Part shown: positions 52,573 to 60,497 of the stretch, piece by piece
Position numbering within the stretch: the first letter of the stretch is position 1
Layout: each line of letters starts with the position of its first letter
Assembly (NCBI RefSeq): GCF_003965815.1
Contig: NZ_RXOE01000002.1
Span: 1,426,001 to 1,490,000, forward strand
Source: Variovorax gossypii
Lineage (GTDB): Bacteria; Pseudomonadota; Gammaproteobacteria; Burkholderiales; Burkholderiaceae_C
Length of the DNA: 64,000 nt
Reading direction: 5' to 3'
Translations under genes and position numbers: made by a program
Notes under the pieces: model-generated
Told to the model about the DNA's origin: nothing
Database searches by the model: none
Seen by the model: only the letters and a program-made list of their open reading frames with translations

Positions 52573-52773
52573 TCAGGTGGGGCTTGAGGGCTGGTTGGTC
52601 GGCTGTTCGACCAACTCCAGCATTTCTTCGCAGTGGACGAGTTCCTCTTCACCACTTTCGGGGTTGCGCAACTGCAGCCAGATGCCGTCGCCGATGTTCT
52701 CGGTGACTTCGGCCACGGCACCGTTTTTCAGGCGGATGGTCTGCCCGACCTGGACATTGATGAGATTGAGCAT
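52573..52773 (-). CDS. Small conserved-looking protein in the catabolic operon
   Basis: This encodes 66 residues (MLNLINVQVGQTIRLKNGAV, then AEVTENIGDGIWLQLRNPES). It looks like a small beta-barrel followed by an acidic stretch (GEEELVHCEEMLELVE). It sits 12 bp after the dioxygenase beta-subunit gene and 38 bp before hpaG1, all in the same direction, so it is surely co-transcribed. No known ferredoxin or chaperone motif is present. A binding or assembly role is possible but unproven. Confidence 0.6.
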   Translation of the reverse strand: MLNLINVQVGQTIRLKNGAVAEVTENIGDGIWLQLRNPESGEEELVHCEEMLELVEQPTNQPSSPT

Positions 52774-52785
52774 GGCGCCCCCTTG

Positions 52786-53367
52786 TTAAAAGAAGATGCT
52801 GAGGTTCTTTGCCAGAAGCACGTTCTGGTGGATGCGGATTTCCCGGCGTGCGAGCTTCCAGCCGTTGGCCGTCCTGCGGATGCGATCCTTGCGATCGCCA
52901 ACGAAGAAGTACTGCTCGTATTCGCAGCGGTTCTGGTAGGTGAGGAAGCGACTCGACACGTCGACCTCAAGATCACCGCCATCGTTGGTCTGCATAGCAG
53001 TGAGCTGCACGTTGCTCACCAGGCGGCTGACGCGCGAAAGGGGCTCCTCCGCCCAGTGCACGCCTGTGAGAATCTGCTCGGCGCGCTTGGTCAGGGTCCA
53101 CTTACCCTCGTTAAACCAGCTCATCTGCTTCTCACGGGTGGTGAGTTCGCGGCGCGCGTGTTCACCCGCCTTGACGTTGTATTCCATCGGCATGAAGTAC
53201 TCGAGGTCATCGGCGAGGGTGTCCACCCATTCCTTGAAATGCCGTTCGTCGAGGAGATTCGCCTCGTCGTAGAGGAACTCCTCGATTTCGCGCTTGACTT
53301 CGTAATACTTCGCGTCGCGCGGAAGGCGGGCGATGTGTTCGATCACCGGTTCGGCGAGTTCAGACAT
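52786..53367 (-). CDS. Ring-hydroxylating dioxygenase beta subunit
   Basis: This encodes 193 residues with the NTF2-like cone fold typical of Rieske dioxygenase small subunits: VKREIEEFLYDEANLLDERH, FKEWVDTLADDLEYFMP, RVSRLVSNVQLTA, YQNRCEYEQYFFVGDRKDRI and the end RREIRIHQNVLLAKNLSIFF. It has no catalytic centre but stabilises an alpha3beta3 oxygenase. Length and ending match biphenyl/phenylpropionate-type small subunits. It is separated from the alpha-subunit gene by the SDR gene, which is an unusual order. Confidence 0.93.
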   Translation of the reverse strand: MSELAEPVIEHIARLPRDAKYYEVKREIEEFLYDEANLLDERHFKEWVDTLADDLEYFMPMEYNVKAGEHARRELTTREKQMSWFNEGKWTLTKRAEQILTGVHWAEEPLSRVSRLVSNVQLTAMQTNDGGDLEVDVSSRFLTYQNRCEYEQYFFVGDRKDRIRRTANGWKLARREIRIHQNVLLAKNLSIFF

Positions 53368-53387
53368 GATTTCTCCTGGTGTTGGGC

Positions 53388-54176
53388 TCAGTGCATGGAG
53401 GGAATGGGCCCGCCCTGGTGGGCGAAGCAGCCGACGTCGATGACGGTCCCCGAGATGGTTGCTGCGTCGTCGGAAAGCAGGAACGCGACTGCATTGGCGA
53501 GGTCTCGCCCGTTGGCCGGGCGTCCTGCGACCGTGCCAGGTGCTGGTTTGCTCTTGAAGGCAGAGACGTCGCCGCCCATGCGGCCGACACTCATGCCTGA
53601 GACAATCCCGCCTCCGCCCGGAATGGCGACGTTGACGCGCACGCGGTCGTGGAAGTGGTCGTAGGCCATGGCGGTGCTCAAGGCGACGATCGCTCCCTTG
53701 CTGGCGCTGTAGATCGCCATGTTCGGTTTGCCCCAGCCTGCGCCGGAACCGATGTTGACGATCGACCCACCCCCTGCGCGAACCATGTGGGGCAGGGCGG
53801 CTCGCGACATGAGGTAGGTGCCTTTGAGGTTCACGCCGACGATGCGTTCGAAGGTCGATTCGTCAGTGCTGAGAACCGTTCCCAGCGGACCGATCGCCGC
53901 GTTGTTGACCAGTCCGTTGATTGCGCCGTGTCTTTCGATGGTGTGATCGATGACGCGCTGGACGTCTGCTGCATTCGAGACGTCTGCTTCCAGGATATCG
54001 GCGGTGCAGCTTGCGCTCTTCAGTTCACCCATGAGGCTGTCGAACCCCTGGGCCGTGCTGGAAACCTGCGGCTGTGCGAGACCAAAGGCCACGACCTTGT
54101 TCCCCCGCCGAGCCAGTTCGACCGTGATCGACTGGCCCAGGCCGAAGGTTCCACCTGTGACGATGACGACGCCCAT
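53388..54176 (-). CDS. SDR dehydrogenase, probable cis-dihydrodiol dehydrogenase
   Basis: This encodes 262 residues. Short-chain dehydrogenase motifs: VTGGTFGLGQSITVELARRG for NAD binding, LVNNAAIGPLGTV, IVNIGSGAGWG with the catalytic Ser, and YSASKGAIVALSTAMA with Tyr and Lys. It lies between the alpha and beta subunit genes of a Rieske dioxygenase, so the expected reaction is re-aromatisation of a cis-dihydrodiol to a catechol. The alpha-subunit stop is only two bases before this gene's start. Confidence 0.88.
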   Translation of the reverse strand: MGVVIVTGGTFGLGQSITVELARRGNKVVAFGLAQPQVSSTAQGFDSLMGELKSASCTADILEADVSNAADVQRVIDHTIERHGAINGLVNNAAIGPLGTVLSTDESTFERIVGVNLKGTYLMSRAALPHMVRAGGGSIVNIGSGAGWGKPNMAIYSASKGAIVALSTAMAYDHFHDRVRVNVAIPGGGGIVSGMSVGRMGGDVSAFKSKPAPGTVAGRPANGRDLANAVAFLLSDDAATISGTVIDVGCFAHQGGPIPSMH

Positions 54177-54178
54177 GA

Positions 54179-55546
54179 TCAGGCGGCGAAGCTCGCCGGC
54201 TCCTTGTCCTTGCGGCCCAGGAGCGTGTCCCAGTCGGCGCTGTTCATGTAGTCGCGCCAGCGACGGTAGAACTGCCGCGGATTCTCCTCGCTAACCTGCA
54301 GGCTGACATTGCCGGCGACGGGTCCACTCGCTTCAACCTTGCCGAGCGATTGTGCGTAGTTGTAGGGGTAGCGCTTGGCAATGACGCCGCGGCTGCCGGC
54401 GGTGGCGTAGTTCCAGTTTTCCATGTCGTCCTGCTCGGTCATGCCGGCCGGGCCGGAGTAGCGCATGTAGTAGCTACGCAGGAAGTCCTTGACCTCTTGT
54501 GGGGCATCCGCATCGACGAGGAAGAAGCGCCAGGCTTCGGTGGACTCCGGGCCGTGCGGGTGCCACACGCACAGGTTGCGCGGCTGGTTGCCGTGGAAGG
54601 ACACGTTCGGGTAGATCGTGCCGACGAACGGTACGAGCCGATGCTGCTCGGCGCCGAGCCGCTCCTTGCGTTTGGCGTGGGCTTCACGGAAGTACTCTGC
54701 GACGATCGGATCGTTCTGGTAGGTGTCGAGGAACTCCCAGGTTTCCGGCATGATGGCGCTGTGCACGCCGTGGCCAGCGGGAAAGTTCACCCACAGGTGC
54801 TTTGCTTTCTCGAGCTCGTTGTCGCGGCGGCCCTTGGCGCCGGCTTCAGCGGAAGGGCCGATGCCGATCAGGTCCACGGAGCGGTGGCTTACGTTGTGAT
54901 AGGTATCGCCGAGGAAGTTCTCTGCGGCGAATTTCCAGTTGCAGGGGATGATCCACTTGTGCACGCCGAAGAGAACCTCGGAGCCGCCCTCACGACCGTC
55001 GCGACAATCCAAAGCCAGATCCAAGTGCATCTTGGCATCGCCCAGATAGGTCATGAGGTCTGGTGCATCCTTGTCCCAGGACGCCCATACCGTGCCCTTG
55101 TAGATCTCCATCTTTGGCACCTCGATGAGCGACCATTCCTCCTTATCCAGGCAGCCCTCATAAAGGTTCTTGAATTGCGGCACCCCGAACAGCTTGCCCT
55201 CGGTGGTGTAGCTCCAGCTGTGGTAGGGGCAGGTGAAAAGAGTGGTGTTGCCGTGGTCGTACTGGCAAACCTTCATGCCGCGATGGCGGCACGAGTTCAG
55301 AAATACATGGACTTTCTTCTTCTTGTCGCGGGCCAGGATCACCGATTCGGCGCCCATGCGCGAGGTAAAGAAGTCACCGGGATTGGGGACCTGGCTTTCG
55401 TGGCCGACGAACAGCCATGCGCGGGTAAAGACCTTCTCGAGTTCTTCCTGGAAGATCTCCTTGTCGGAAAAGATCTCGCGGCTGATCTCGCCCTTGCGCA
55501 GGTTGATCATCGCGTTGTAACGGGATTCGGTGGTGATCGGGATCAT
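54179..55546 (-). CDS. Ring-hydroxylating dioxygenase alpha subunit (Rieske)
   Basis: This encodes 455 residues, the catalytic subunit of a multicomponent aromatic dioxygenase. The Rieske cluster is CRHRG (C86, H88) with TCPYHSW (C106, H109). The catalytic iron region is CNWKFAAENFLGDTYHNVSH with D214, H217 and H221. The gap between the two His ligands is three residues, one or two shorter than in naphthalene or biphenyl dioxygenases. The C-terminal part carries GTIYPNVSFHGNQ and MTEQDDMENW. Alpha, beta, diol dehydrogenase and a BenC-type reductase form a complete three-component system. The substrate is inferred from the downstream pathway to be a phenylacetate derivative. Confidence 0.93.
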   Translation of the reverse strand: MIPITTESRYNAMINLRKGEISREIFSDKEIFQEELEKVFTRAWLFVGHESQVPNPGDFFTSRMGAESVILARDKKKKVHVFLNSCRHRGMKVCQYDHGNTTLFTCPYHSWSYTTEGKLFGVPQFKNLYEGCLDKEEWSLIEVPKMEIYKGTVWASWDKDAPDLMTYLGDAKMHLDLALDCRDGREGGSEVLFGVHKWIIPCNWKFAAENFLGDTYHNVSHRSVDLIGIGPSAEAGAKGRRDNELEKAKHLWVNFPAGHGVHSAIMPETWEFLDTYQNDPIVAEYFREAHAKRKERLGAEQHRLVPFVGTIYPNVSFHGNQPRNLCVWHPHGPESTEAWRFFLVDADAPQEVKDFLRSYYMRYSGPAGMTEQDDMENWNYATAGSRGVIAKRYPYNYAQSLGKVEASGPVAGNVSLQVSEENPRQFYRRWRDYMNSADWDTLLGRKDKEPASFAA

Positions 55547-55583
55547 GGGTTATCTCGGTTGAGGGTGAGCGAGAGCGGAGGAA

Positions 55584-56579
55584 TCAGGCAAATCGTTCGC
55601 AGAGGACGTCCTGGCGCGGCAGGCCTGCTGCTTCTGCGGCCCTGCGGCCGGCTTCAACCATCGGCGGCGGGCCGCAGAGGTAGACACGTGTGGTGGGGGC
55701 CAGGCCAAGAGCGGTGATCAGATCGGTCGCGTAGCCTTGGTGACAGTCGGCGTTCGCGTCTTGCTCGACGGCCAGCCTCACCTGGACATGCGGTAAGGCC
55801 AAGCGAAGAGCCTCGAGTTCCTCGAGCGCAAACAGGTGGCCGGGCGTGCGTGCGCCGATAAGCAGCGTGGTGGGCTGCGCCCGGGCCTTGTCACCCATGC
55901 TTCGCAGCATCGACAGGAACGGAGCCACGCCAGTGCCACCGGCGACAAAGAGACGAGGGCGATCTTCGTCGCGCAGGAAGAAGGTGCCGTGGGGAACGCT
56001 CAGTTCCACTTTGTCGCCTGCCTTGGCACCGGTCAGCCAGTTCGAGAAGGCTCCGTCCGGCACGAGCCGGATGAAGAACTCCAGACGACTGCTCCCTGGC
56101 ACGTTGGCCATGGAATACGACCGATGAAAGTCCGAGCCTTCGGGATGGATCCGCACGTACTGTCCGGGCTCGAACTGGATCCCATCCGGAATTGAAACCT
56201 CAAGCAGCATGGTCTCGCTGGCGACCTGGCGCACCCCAATGACCTCCCCGTCGATTGGCGCGGGTTCCTCTGAGAGAGCTTCGGCCGACTCGTAAGGAAA
56301 CTCCACCGCACACGCGCTGGTGACGCGGCAGACACAGGGAAGGACCATGCCGGCGTCGCGGTCGTCATCGGGCAGGATGGCCGCGTCATAGTCCTCCATC
56401 TCAACCGTGCCTGAAAGCAACTGCGCAGTGCAGGTTCCGCACTGGCCGTTGGAGCAGTCGGTCAGGAGATTCAGTCCAGCTTCGCTGGCAGCTTCCACGA
56501 TCTTCTTGCCGCACGGCACGTCCAGTCGATGTGCGACGCCGTCGGAAAACAGCAGCGTGACCGGAACGATCGAACTCAT
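55584..56579 (-). CDS. Ferredoxin-NAD(P)H reductase component (BenC type)
   Basis: This encodes 331 residues. An N-terminal plant-type [2Fe-2S] domain has TDCSNGQCGTCTAQLLSG and a fourth cysteine in VLPCVCR. An FAD domain follows with the flavin motif HRSYSMANVPG, then an NAD domain with FVAGGTGVAPFLSMLR and YLCGPPPMVE. It passes electrons from NADH to the Rieske oxygenase, as in benzoate or anthranilate dioxygenases. It is the first gene of the 12-kb operon: AAGGAG precedes the ATG and an excellent promoter lies at 56625-56654. Confidence 0.93.
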   Translation of the reverse strand: MSSIVPVTLLFSDGVAHRLDVPCGKKIVEAASEAGLNLLTDCSNGQCGTCTAQLLSGTVEMEDYDAAILPDDDRDAGMVLPCVCRVTSACAVEFPYESAEALSEEPAPIDGEVIGVRQVASETMLLEVSIPDGIQFEPGQYVRIHPEGSDFHRSYSMANVPGSSRLEFFIRLVPDGAFSNWLTGAKAGDKVELSVPHGTFFLRDEDRPRLFVAGGTGVAPFLSMLRSMGDKARAQPTTLLIGARTPGHLFALEELEALRLALPHVQVRLAVEQDANADCHQGYATDLITALGLAPTTRVYLCGPPPMVEAGRRAAEAAGLPRQDVLCERFA

Positions 56580-56599
56580 AAAACAGTCTCCTTTATGCT

Positions 56600-56673
56600 T
56601 GTCCGTGGGGTGGACATTTCATCCATTGTATGGACTTGTCCGAGTGTGCGTCAAAGTGTCCGTGTGGCGGACA
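56600..56673. promoter_or_regulatory. Three 17-bp TGTCC-N7-GGACA operators before the hpa operon
   Basis: Site 1 is TGTCCGTGGGGTGGACA (56600-56616), just downstream of the promoter. Site 2 is CATCCATTGTATGGACT (56620-56636), covering the -10 box and weaker at one end. Site 3 is TGTCCGTGTGGCGGACA (56657-56673), just upstream of the -35 box. Sites 1 and 2 are 20 bp apart start to start, two helical turns. The same pair geometry recurs at 61297-61333. An IclR-family regulator encoded at 59.6 kb, whose own leader carries the site, is the most likely ligand. Confidence 0.75.
56625..56654 (-). promoter_or_regulatory. Sigma-70 promoter of the dioxygenase-hpa operon
   Basis: On the minus strand TTGACG (56654-56649) and TACAAT (56630-56625) are separated by 18 bp. 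The -10 box is embedded in an operator-like palindrome (AGTCCA-TACAAT-GGATG), so a bound regulator would block or reposition RNA polymerase. The start codon is 45 bp further on. Confidence 0.75.
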
Positions 56674-56731
56674 AATGCGAGAAGTACCATCGCCCAGACG
56701 AGCTGTTGTGGCTGCGGTGTCTGAAACGTAA
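56657..56731 (+). pseudogene. Vestigial iclR leader and start
   Basis: The plus strand from 56657 to about 56716 matches the iclR leader from 59579 to about 59638. The first 18 bases are identical (the operator) and about 29 of the next 39 agree with one small gap. The match includes a GTG at 56708, corresponding to the iclR GTG, and the following Val-Ala codons. The frame then ends after seven codons (stop at 56729-56731). It looks like the relic of an iclR copy once divergent from the hpa operon, replaced by the present lysR gene. Confidence 0.6.
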
Positions 56732-56781
56732 GCGAGCAGCAGTGGGGTGCGCACGAGTCCACGTGAGGTTTCAATCGAGAG

Positions 56782-57693
56782 ATGATTCATAGAGAACCCT
56801 TGTCGCTGCGCGGATTGCCGTCGGTGCGGCAGTTGCGCGCGTTCGTCGCGGTCTATCAAAGCGGCCATGTATCGGCTGCAGCCCAGATGCTTTCAGTGAC
56901 GCAGCCGGCCGTCACCGTCCTGCTCCGCGAAATGGAGGAACGTCTTGGCGTGCGTCTTTTCGATCGTTCGACGCGCTCCCTGCGCCGCACGGAGGCGGCG
57001 GTGGAGGCTTATGGCTACGCCGTGCGTACGCTGGCGGAACTCGAGTCACTGGGAAGGTCGATGGCCGACTACTCCGGAAGTAGGCGAGGTCGGCTTCGCA
57101 TTGCCGCGACTTCCACGGTCGCACAGACGCTTCTGCCATCGATACTGCGGGGGTACGCCGCGCTTCATCCGGATGTGCAACTGCTCATCGATGATTGCTC
57201 CCCCGGCGAATTCGTCGAGCGAATCGTCAGCGGGCGTGTTGACTGCGGCATCGGAACGCTGGAGGCGGCCGTCCCGAGCCTGGTGGAGCAAGTGTTTCTC
57301 CGTGACTCACTTGTGGCGGTGGCAACGCCGAGGTACTTTTCCACAGAGAAGCACCTGACGTGGAAACAACTGAGTGCGTACCCTGTCATCACGGTCAAGC
57401 CGGGATACGGTGTGCGCAGGAGAATTGATCGCGCAGCGTTGGACGCGGGCGTCGAGCTTCGGATCGCAAATGAGGTGTCTTTGCTCACGACTGCGATCGC
57501 GCTCGCAGCCGGAGGCCTCGGTGTCGCAGTGGTGCCGGGTTCGATCGTGGGGACCTCGCGGAACGACAGCCTGAAAACGCGTCGCATTCTGCGCCCACTG
57601 GTGGAGCGGAACACCGCTTTCATCTTCAGGCGAGGCAGCACACTGCCGCCCACCGCCGTGAGCCTGCAGGAGTTCGTCTTTCGGAAGCCATAG
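56782..57693 (+). CDS. LysR-family transcriptional regulator
   Basis: This encodes 303 residues. The N-terminal winged helix (about residues 14-75) includes LRAFVAVYQSGHVSAAAQML and TQPAVTVLLREMEERLGVRL. The effector domain has GRLRIAATSTVAQTLLPSIL and GGLGVAVVPGSI. It is divergent from the dioxygenase-hpa operon across 202 bp that hold three IclR-type operators and a vestigial iclR start. It may co-regulate that operon or an unrelated gene; no clear T-N11-A box was chosen. Confidence 0.9.
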   Translation: MIHREPLSLRGLPSVRQLRAFVAVYQSGHVSAAAQMLSVTQPAVTVLLREMEERLGVRLFDRSTRSLRRTEAAVEAYGYAVRTLAELESLGRSMADYSGSRRGRLRIAATSTVAQTLLPSILRGYAALHPDVQLLIDDCSPGEFVERIVSGRVDCGIGTLEAAVPSLVEQVFLRDSLVAVATPRYFSTEKHLTWKQLSAYPVITVKPGYGVRRRIDRAALDAGVELRIANEVSLLTTAIALAAGGLGVAVVPGSIVGTSRNDSLKTRRILRPLVERNTAFIFRRGSTLPPTAVSLQEFVFRKP

Positions 57694-57739
57694 CGAACCA
57701 CGCCCGACTAGGCGGACCGTCATTCGCGCCTGCGCTCCT

Positions 57740-59404
57740 TCAAAGGACAGCCTTGCCAGAGAGACTGCCGCGCAGTCGATCGACAAGCGCCAGCGGGTCT
57801 GCAGGAAGGCAGTCGCCGCGCCAGGCGACGTGCTGATCTGGCCTAGAAAGCACGAGCGCGTTTCGGTATGCGCTCGGCACCTCCTTTGCCTGCACATCCA
57901 GAATCGTTAACGGAACGCCCCTGCGTGCTGCAGCGTGTTCCAACGGGCCGATGTCGACTGCCTGATCGAATCGCAGCAGCGTGTACTCGGAGCCCATTGC
58001 ATCGTAGAGCGAATGGCCATCAGCCAACCAGAAGTGAGGCGTGCGGCAACCAGGGACAGTGGATGGCGTGAACTGGTCCATCGCATAGGCAGGGGCCGCT
58101 TCGCCGTCATAGGCGATCAGCGGCGAGGCATCGTAAAAGTAGCCGAAGTTCAGGCCGCCGCAGCAGTACTGCTTGACGTTCAGGTCGTAAAGTACCTGCC
58201 CGGCGAGCTTGCGAGCCGCCACGCCGGTTGGGCCTGGCTCCTCGATGCTCGCCGGTACGCCTTCGCGTTCTTTCTGCAGTGCCAATGCGTGGTCCATGGC
58301 GAACTTGGAGACCTGCTCGGTGATCGGCTGACGCTCGGCTTCATAGGCGGCCAGTACGTCTTCGCCGCCCCAACCATTCAGGCGCGCGGCCAGTTGCCAT
58401 GACAGATTCATTGCGTCTGCGATGCCCGCGTTCATGCCATAGCCGGCCATCGGTATCCACAGATGGGATGCATCCCCGCAGATGAAGACCCGTCGATCAC
58501 GGAACCTGTCGGCCACCAGGCGACGCCCGATCCAATCTTCCCTGGAAAGGATCTCGTACTCGAAATCGTCACTGACGCCCAAGATGGTGCGAATCGCCCA
58601 GTCGCGATCGACGGATTCGAAATCCAGTTCGTCCGAGCGTAGATAGTTGTGCAGCAGGAACGTCTCCCGCCCGTCGATGGCGTACACGTTACCGCTGCGG
58701 CGAGGATTGAGCGAGAACGTGGCCCATGCCGGAGTGCACTCGGCGCGTGAGAGGAGATCGGGTGCCCGGAAATAGGTGGACTGCACGCGCCCCACGACAT
58801 CCGTGCCGGAGAGCTTGGCGCCGATGGCCTTACGCACGGCGGAGCGGCTGCCGTCGCAGCCGATCATGTACAGGCTGGAAATCCGAATCTCTTCGCCGGT
58901 GTCGATGTCGACACCCAGGGCACTCACGCCGCCGTCGTCTTGGCTGAAACTGTTGATACGCATGCGGTTGAGAATGGTCACGCCTCGGGTCACTTCTGCA
59001 TGAGCGAAGAGAACAGGCTCGAGATAGATCTGGTTGATTCGGTGCGGTGGCTCCGGGGTGGGCCACCATCCGTCGGGCCCGCTCCTGTCGCTGTACCGGC
59101 TTGCCCTGGCTGGGATGTGGATCCGGGACAGCTCCTGGCCTGTGAAGGTGGTGCGGTACGACACGTCGTTCGCATGGTCCGGTGGAAGACCGGCTTCGCG
59201 CACCGCCTTCGATATGTTGAGGCGACGGAAGATCTCCATCGTGCGGGCCGACACGTGATTGCACTTGACATTGGGGGGCTCGCCGCGATGCCGTGTTTCC
59301 GCAACGAGGACGCAAATACCTCGCTGAGCCAGGTCGATGGCGAGTGTCAGGCCAACTGGCCCCGCTCCGACAATCAGTACTTGCGTCTCGATTTTCTTGG
59401 TCAT
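57740..59404 (-). CDS. FAD-dependent aromatic monooxygenase (PHBH/MhpA type)
   Basis: This encodes 554 residues from MTKKIETQVLIVGAGPVGLT; a longer frame upstream has no good start. GxGxxG sits at residues 13-18, the DG motif is MIGCDGSRSAVRKAIGA, and the GD motif is VFICGDASHLWIPMAGYGMN. The C-terminal 150 residues resemble the thioredoxin-like domain of phenol-hydroxylase-type enzymes (HSLYDAMGSEYTLLRFDQAV). It would hydroxylate a phenolic ring with NAD(P)H. It is not in the hpa operon but shares the iclR intergenic region and its operator. A hydroxylated phenylacetate or 3-hydroxyphenylpropionate-like compound is a plausible substrate. Confidence 0.88.
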   Translation of the reverse strand: MTKKIETQVLIVGAGPVGLTLAIDLAQRGICVLVAETRHRGEPPNVKCNHVSARTMEIFRRLNISKAVREAGLPPDHANDVSYRTTFTGQELSRIHIPARASRYSDRSGPDGWWPTPEPPHRINQIYLEPVLFAHAEVTRGVTILNRMRINSFSQDDGGVSALGVDIDTGEEIRISSLYMIGCDGSRSAVRKAIGAKLSGTDVVGRVQSTYFRAPDLLSRAECTPAWATFSLNPRRSGNVYAIDGRETFLLHNYLRSDELDFESVDRDWAIRTILGVSDDFEYEILSREDWIGRRLVADRFRDRRVFICGDASHLWIPMAGYGMNAGIADAMNLSWQLAARLNGWGGEDVLAAYEAERQPITEQVSKFAMDHALALQKEREGVPASIEEPGPTGVAARKLAGQVLYDLNVKQYCCGGLNFGYFYDASPLIAYDGEAAPAYAMDQFTPSTVPGCRTPHFWLADGHSLYDAMGSEYTLLRFDQAVDIGPLEHAAARRGVPLTILDVQAKEVPSAYRNALVLSRPDQHVAWRGDCLPADPLALVDRLRGSLSGKAVL

Positions 59405-59578
59405 GCGGTGCTCCAGATGGGTATAGAAGAAGTCCCTGATTAGAGGCAGTGCATCGGCAACAGGAAAATGAAACCTCTGCAGCGATTCATAAAAAAGCTT
59501 TATCGATGCAGCATCTTCGGCGCCTTGGCGACTGCGGCGCACGCATTGCACAGATTGTCGGCGTGGTCCGCAGGACTG

Positions 59579-59595
59579 TGTCCGTGTGGCGGACA
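59579..59595. promoter_or_regulatory. TGTCC-N7-GGACA operator in the iclR leader
   Basis: TGTCCGTGTGGCGGACA is identical to the upstream site of the hpa promoter. It lies 35 bp before the iclR GTG and 175 bp upstream of the divergent monooxygenase gene. It fits autoregulation of iclR and shared control of the monooxygenase. Confidence 0.7.
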
Positions 59596-59630
59596 ATAGG
59601 CAAGAAATGTCATCATCGAGAGGAGTTGTT

Positions 59631-60404
59631 GTGGCTACCACAGACAAGAATGAAAACGTGCGCGCCGTCGGGCGTGCGCTGGAAATCCTGTTGGCTTTCA
59701 CGGCTCAGGATTTCGAGCTTTCCGCATCCGAGTTGCTAAAGCGCGTGGACCTGTCCAGGCCCACGCTCTACCGGCTCCTGTACACGCTGCAGGAGCACGG
59801 GTTTCTGATCTCCGTCGGGGAGCCACAGCGATTCCGCTTGGGAGCCTCAGTCGCGCGTCTGGCCCACGTCTGGACGTCCAGTCTCGATTTGGCCGCCGTG
59901 GCGGAACCGGTCCTGCGGCGAATCTGGAGAGCAACAGGCGAGACGGTGGCGATGTTTCTGCCCCAGCGCGAGTTGAGGCTCTGTGTCGCGGAGTTGCCGA
60001 GCCCCCAACCGCTCAATTTCAAGCGCGGCGTTGGCTACACGGAAAGGATCGTGCGTGGTGCCACGGGCCGGGCGATCTTGGCGTACATGGGGGCCACTGC
60101 GGAGGAGATGAGTTCCTATGCGAAGGGGACCGGGATCAATCCCAAGGAGCTCGAAGTGGAACTGGCCCGTACGCGCAAGCGCGGGTGGGCGAGCAGCCAC
60201 AGCGAACTCATTCCCGGGGCCGTAGCCGTCGCGGTGCCGTTTTTTGACAGAAATGCGGCTGTGGCGGGTTCGATCGGGGTCTTCGGCCCCGAAGTGAGAC
60301 TAGGGGCGGAGCGCCTCAAACAGATCACAAAGCTCTTGCAGGAGGAGTCAAAGAACCTCTCAGCCATGCTGGGGTATGGGAGCAAGGAAACAAATGCCGC
60401 CTGA
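59631..60404 (+). CDS. IclR-family transcriptional regulator
   Basis: The start is GTG at 59631, with GAGGAG six bases upstream; an ATG at 59586 would place the operator inside the leader and is less likely. The product has 257 residues. A winged helix (about residues 8-70) reads AVGRALEILLAFTAQDFELS, then LKRVDLSRPTLYRLLYTLQE. The C-terminal GAF-like ligand domain includes FKRGVGYTERIVRGATGRAI and PGAVAVAVPFFDRNAAVAGS. It most likely binds the TGTCC-N7-GGACA sites at three places in this region and links the hpa operon, the monooxygenase and the Bug transport genes. Confidence 0.9.
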   Translation: MATTDKNENVRAVGRALEILLAFTAQDFELSASELLKRVDLSRPTLYRLLYTLQEHGFLISVGEPQRFRLGASVARLAHVWTSSLDLAAVAEPVLRRIWRATGETVAMFLPQRELRLCVAELPSPQPLNFKRGVGYTERIVRGATGRAILAYMGATAEEMSSYAKGTGINPKELEVELARTRKRGWASSHSELIPGAVAVAVPFFDRNAAVAGSIGVFGPEVRLGAERLKQITKLLQEESKNLSAMLGYGSKETNAA

Positions 60405-60497
60405 GTGCTTTGCCGAAGCGAGACTGCCAAGTGCTTTCGGTAGTGCGCCCGGAATGACGCGGCGGTAACGCCGTTCTCATACGCCTTTCTCGAACTT

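Noticed and set aside
54350..55717. 455-codon plus-strand frame opposite the dioxygenase alpha subunit
   Set aside because: It is an antisense shadow with no motif; the Rieske motif lies on the minus strand.
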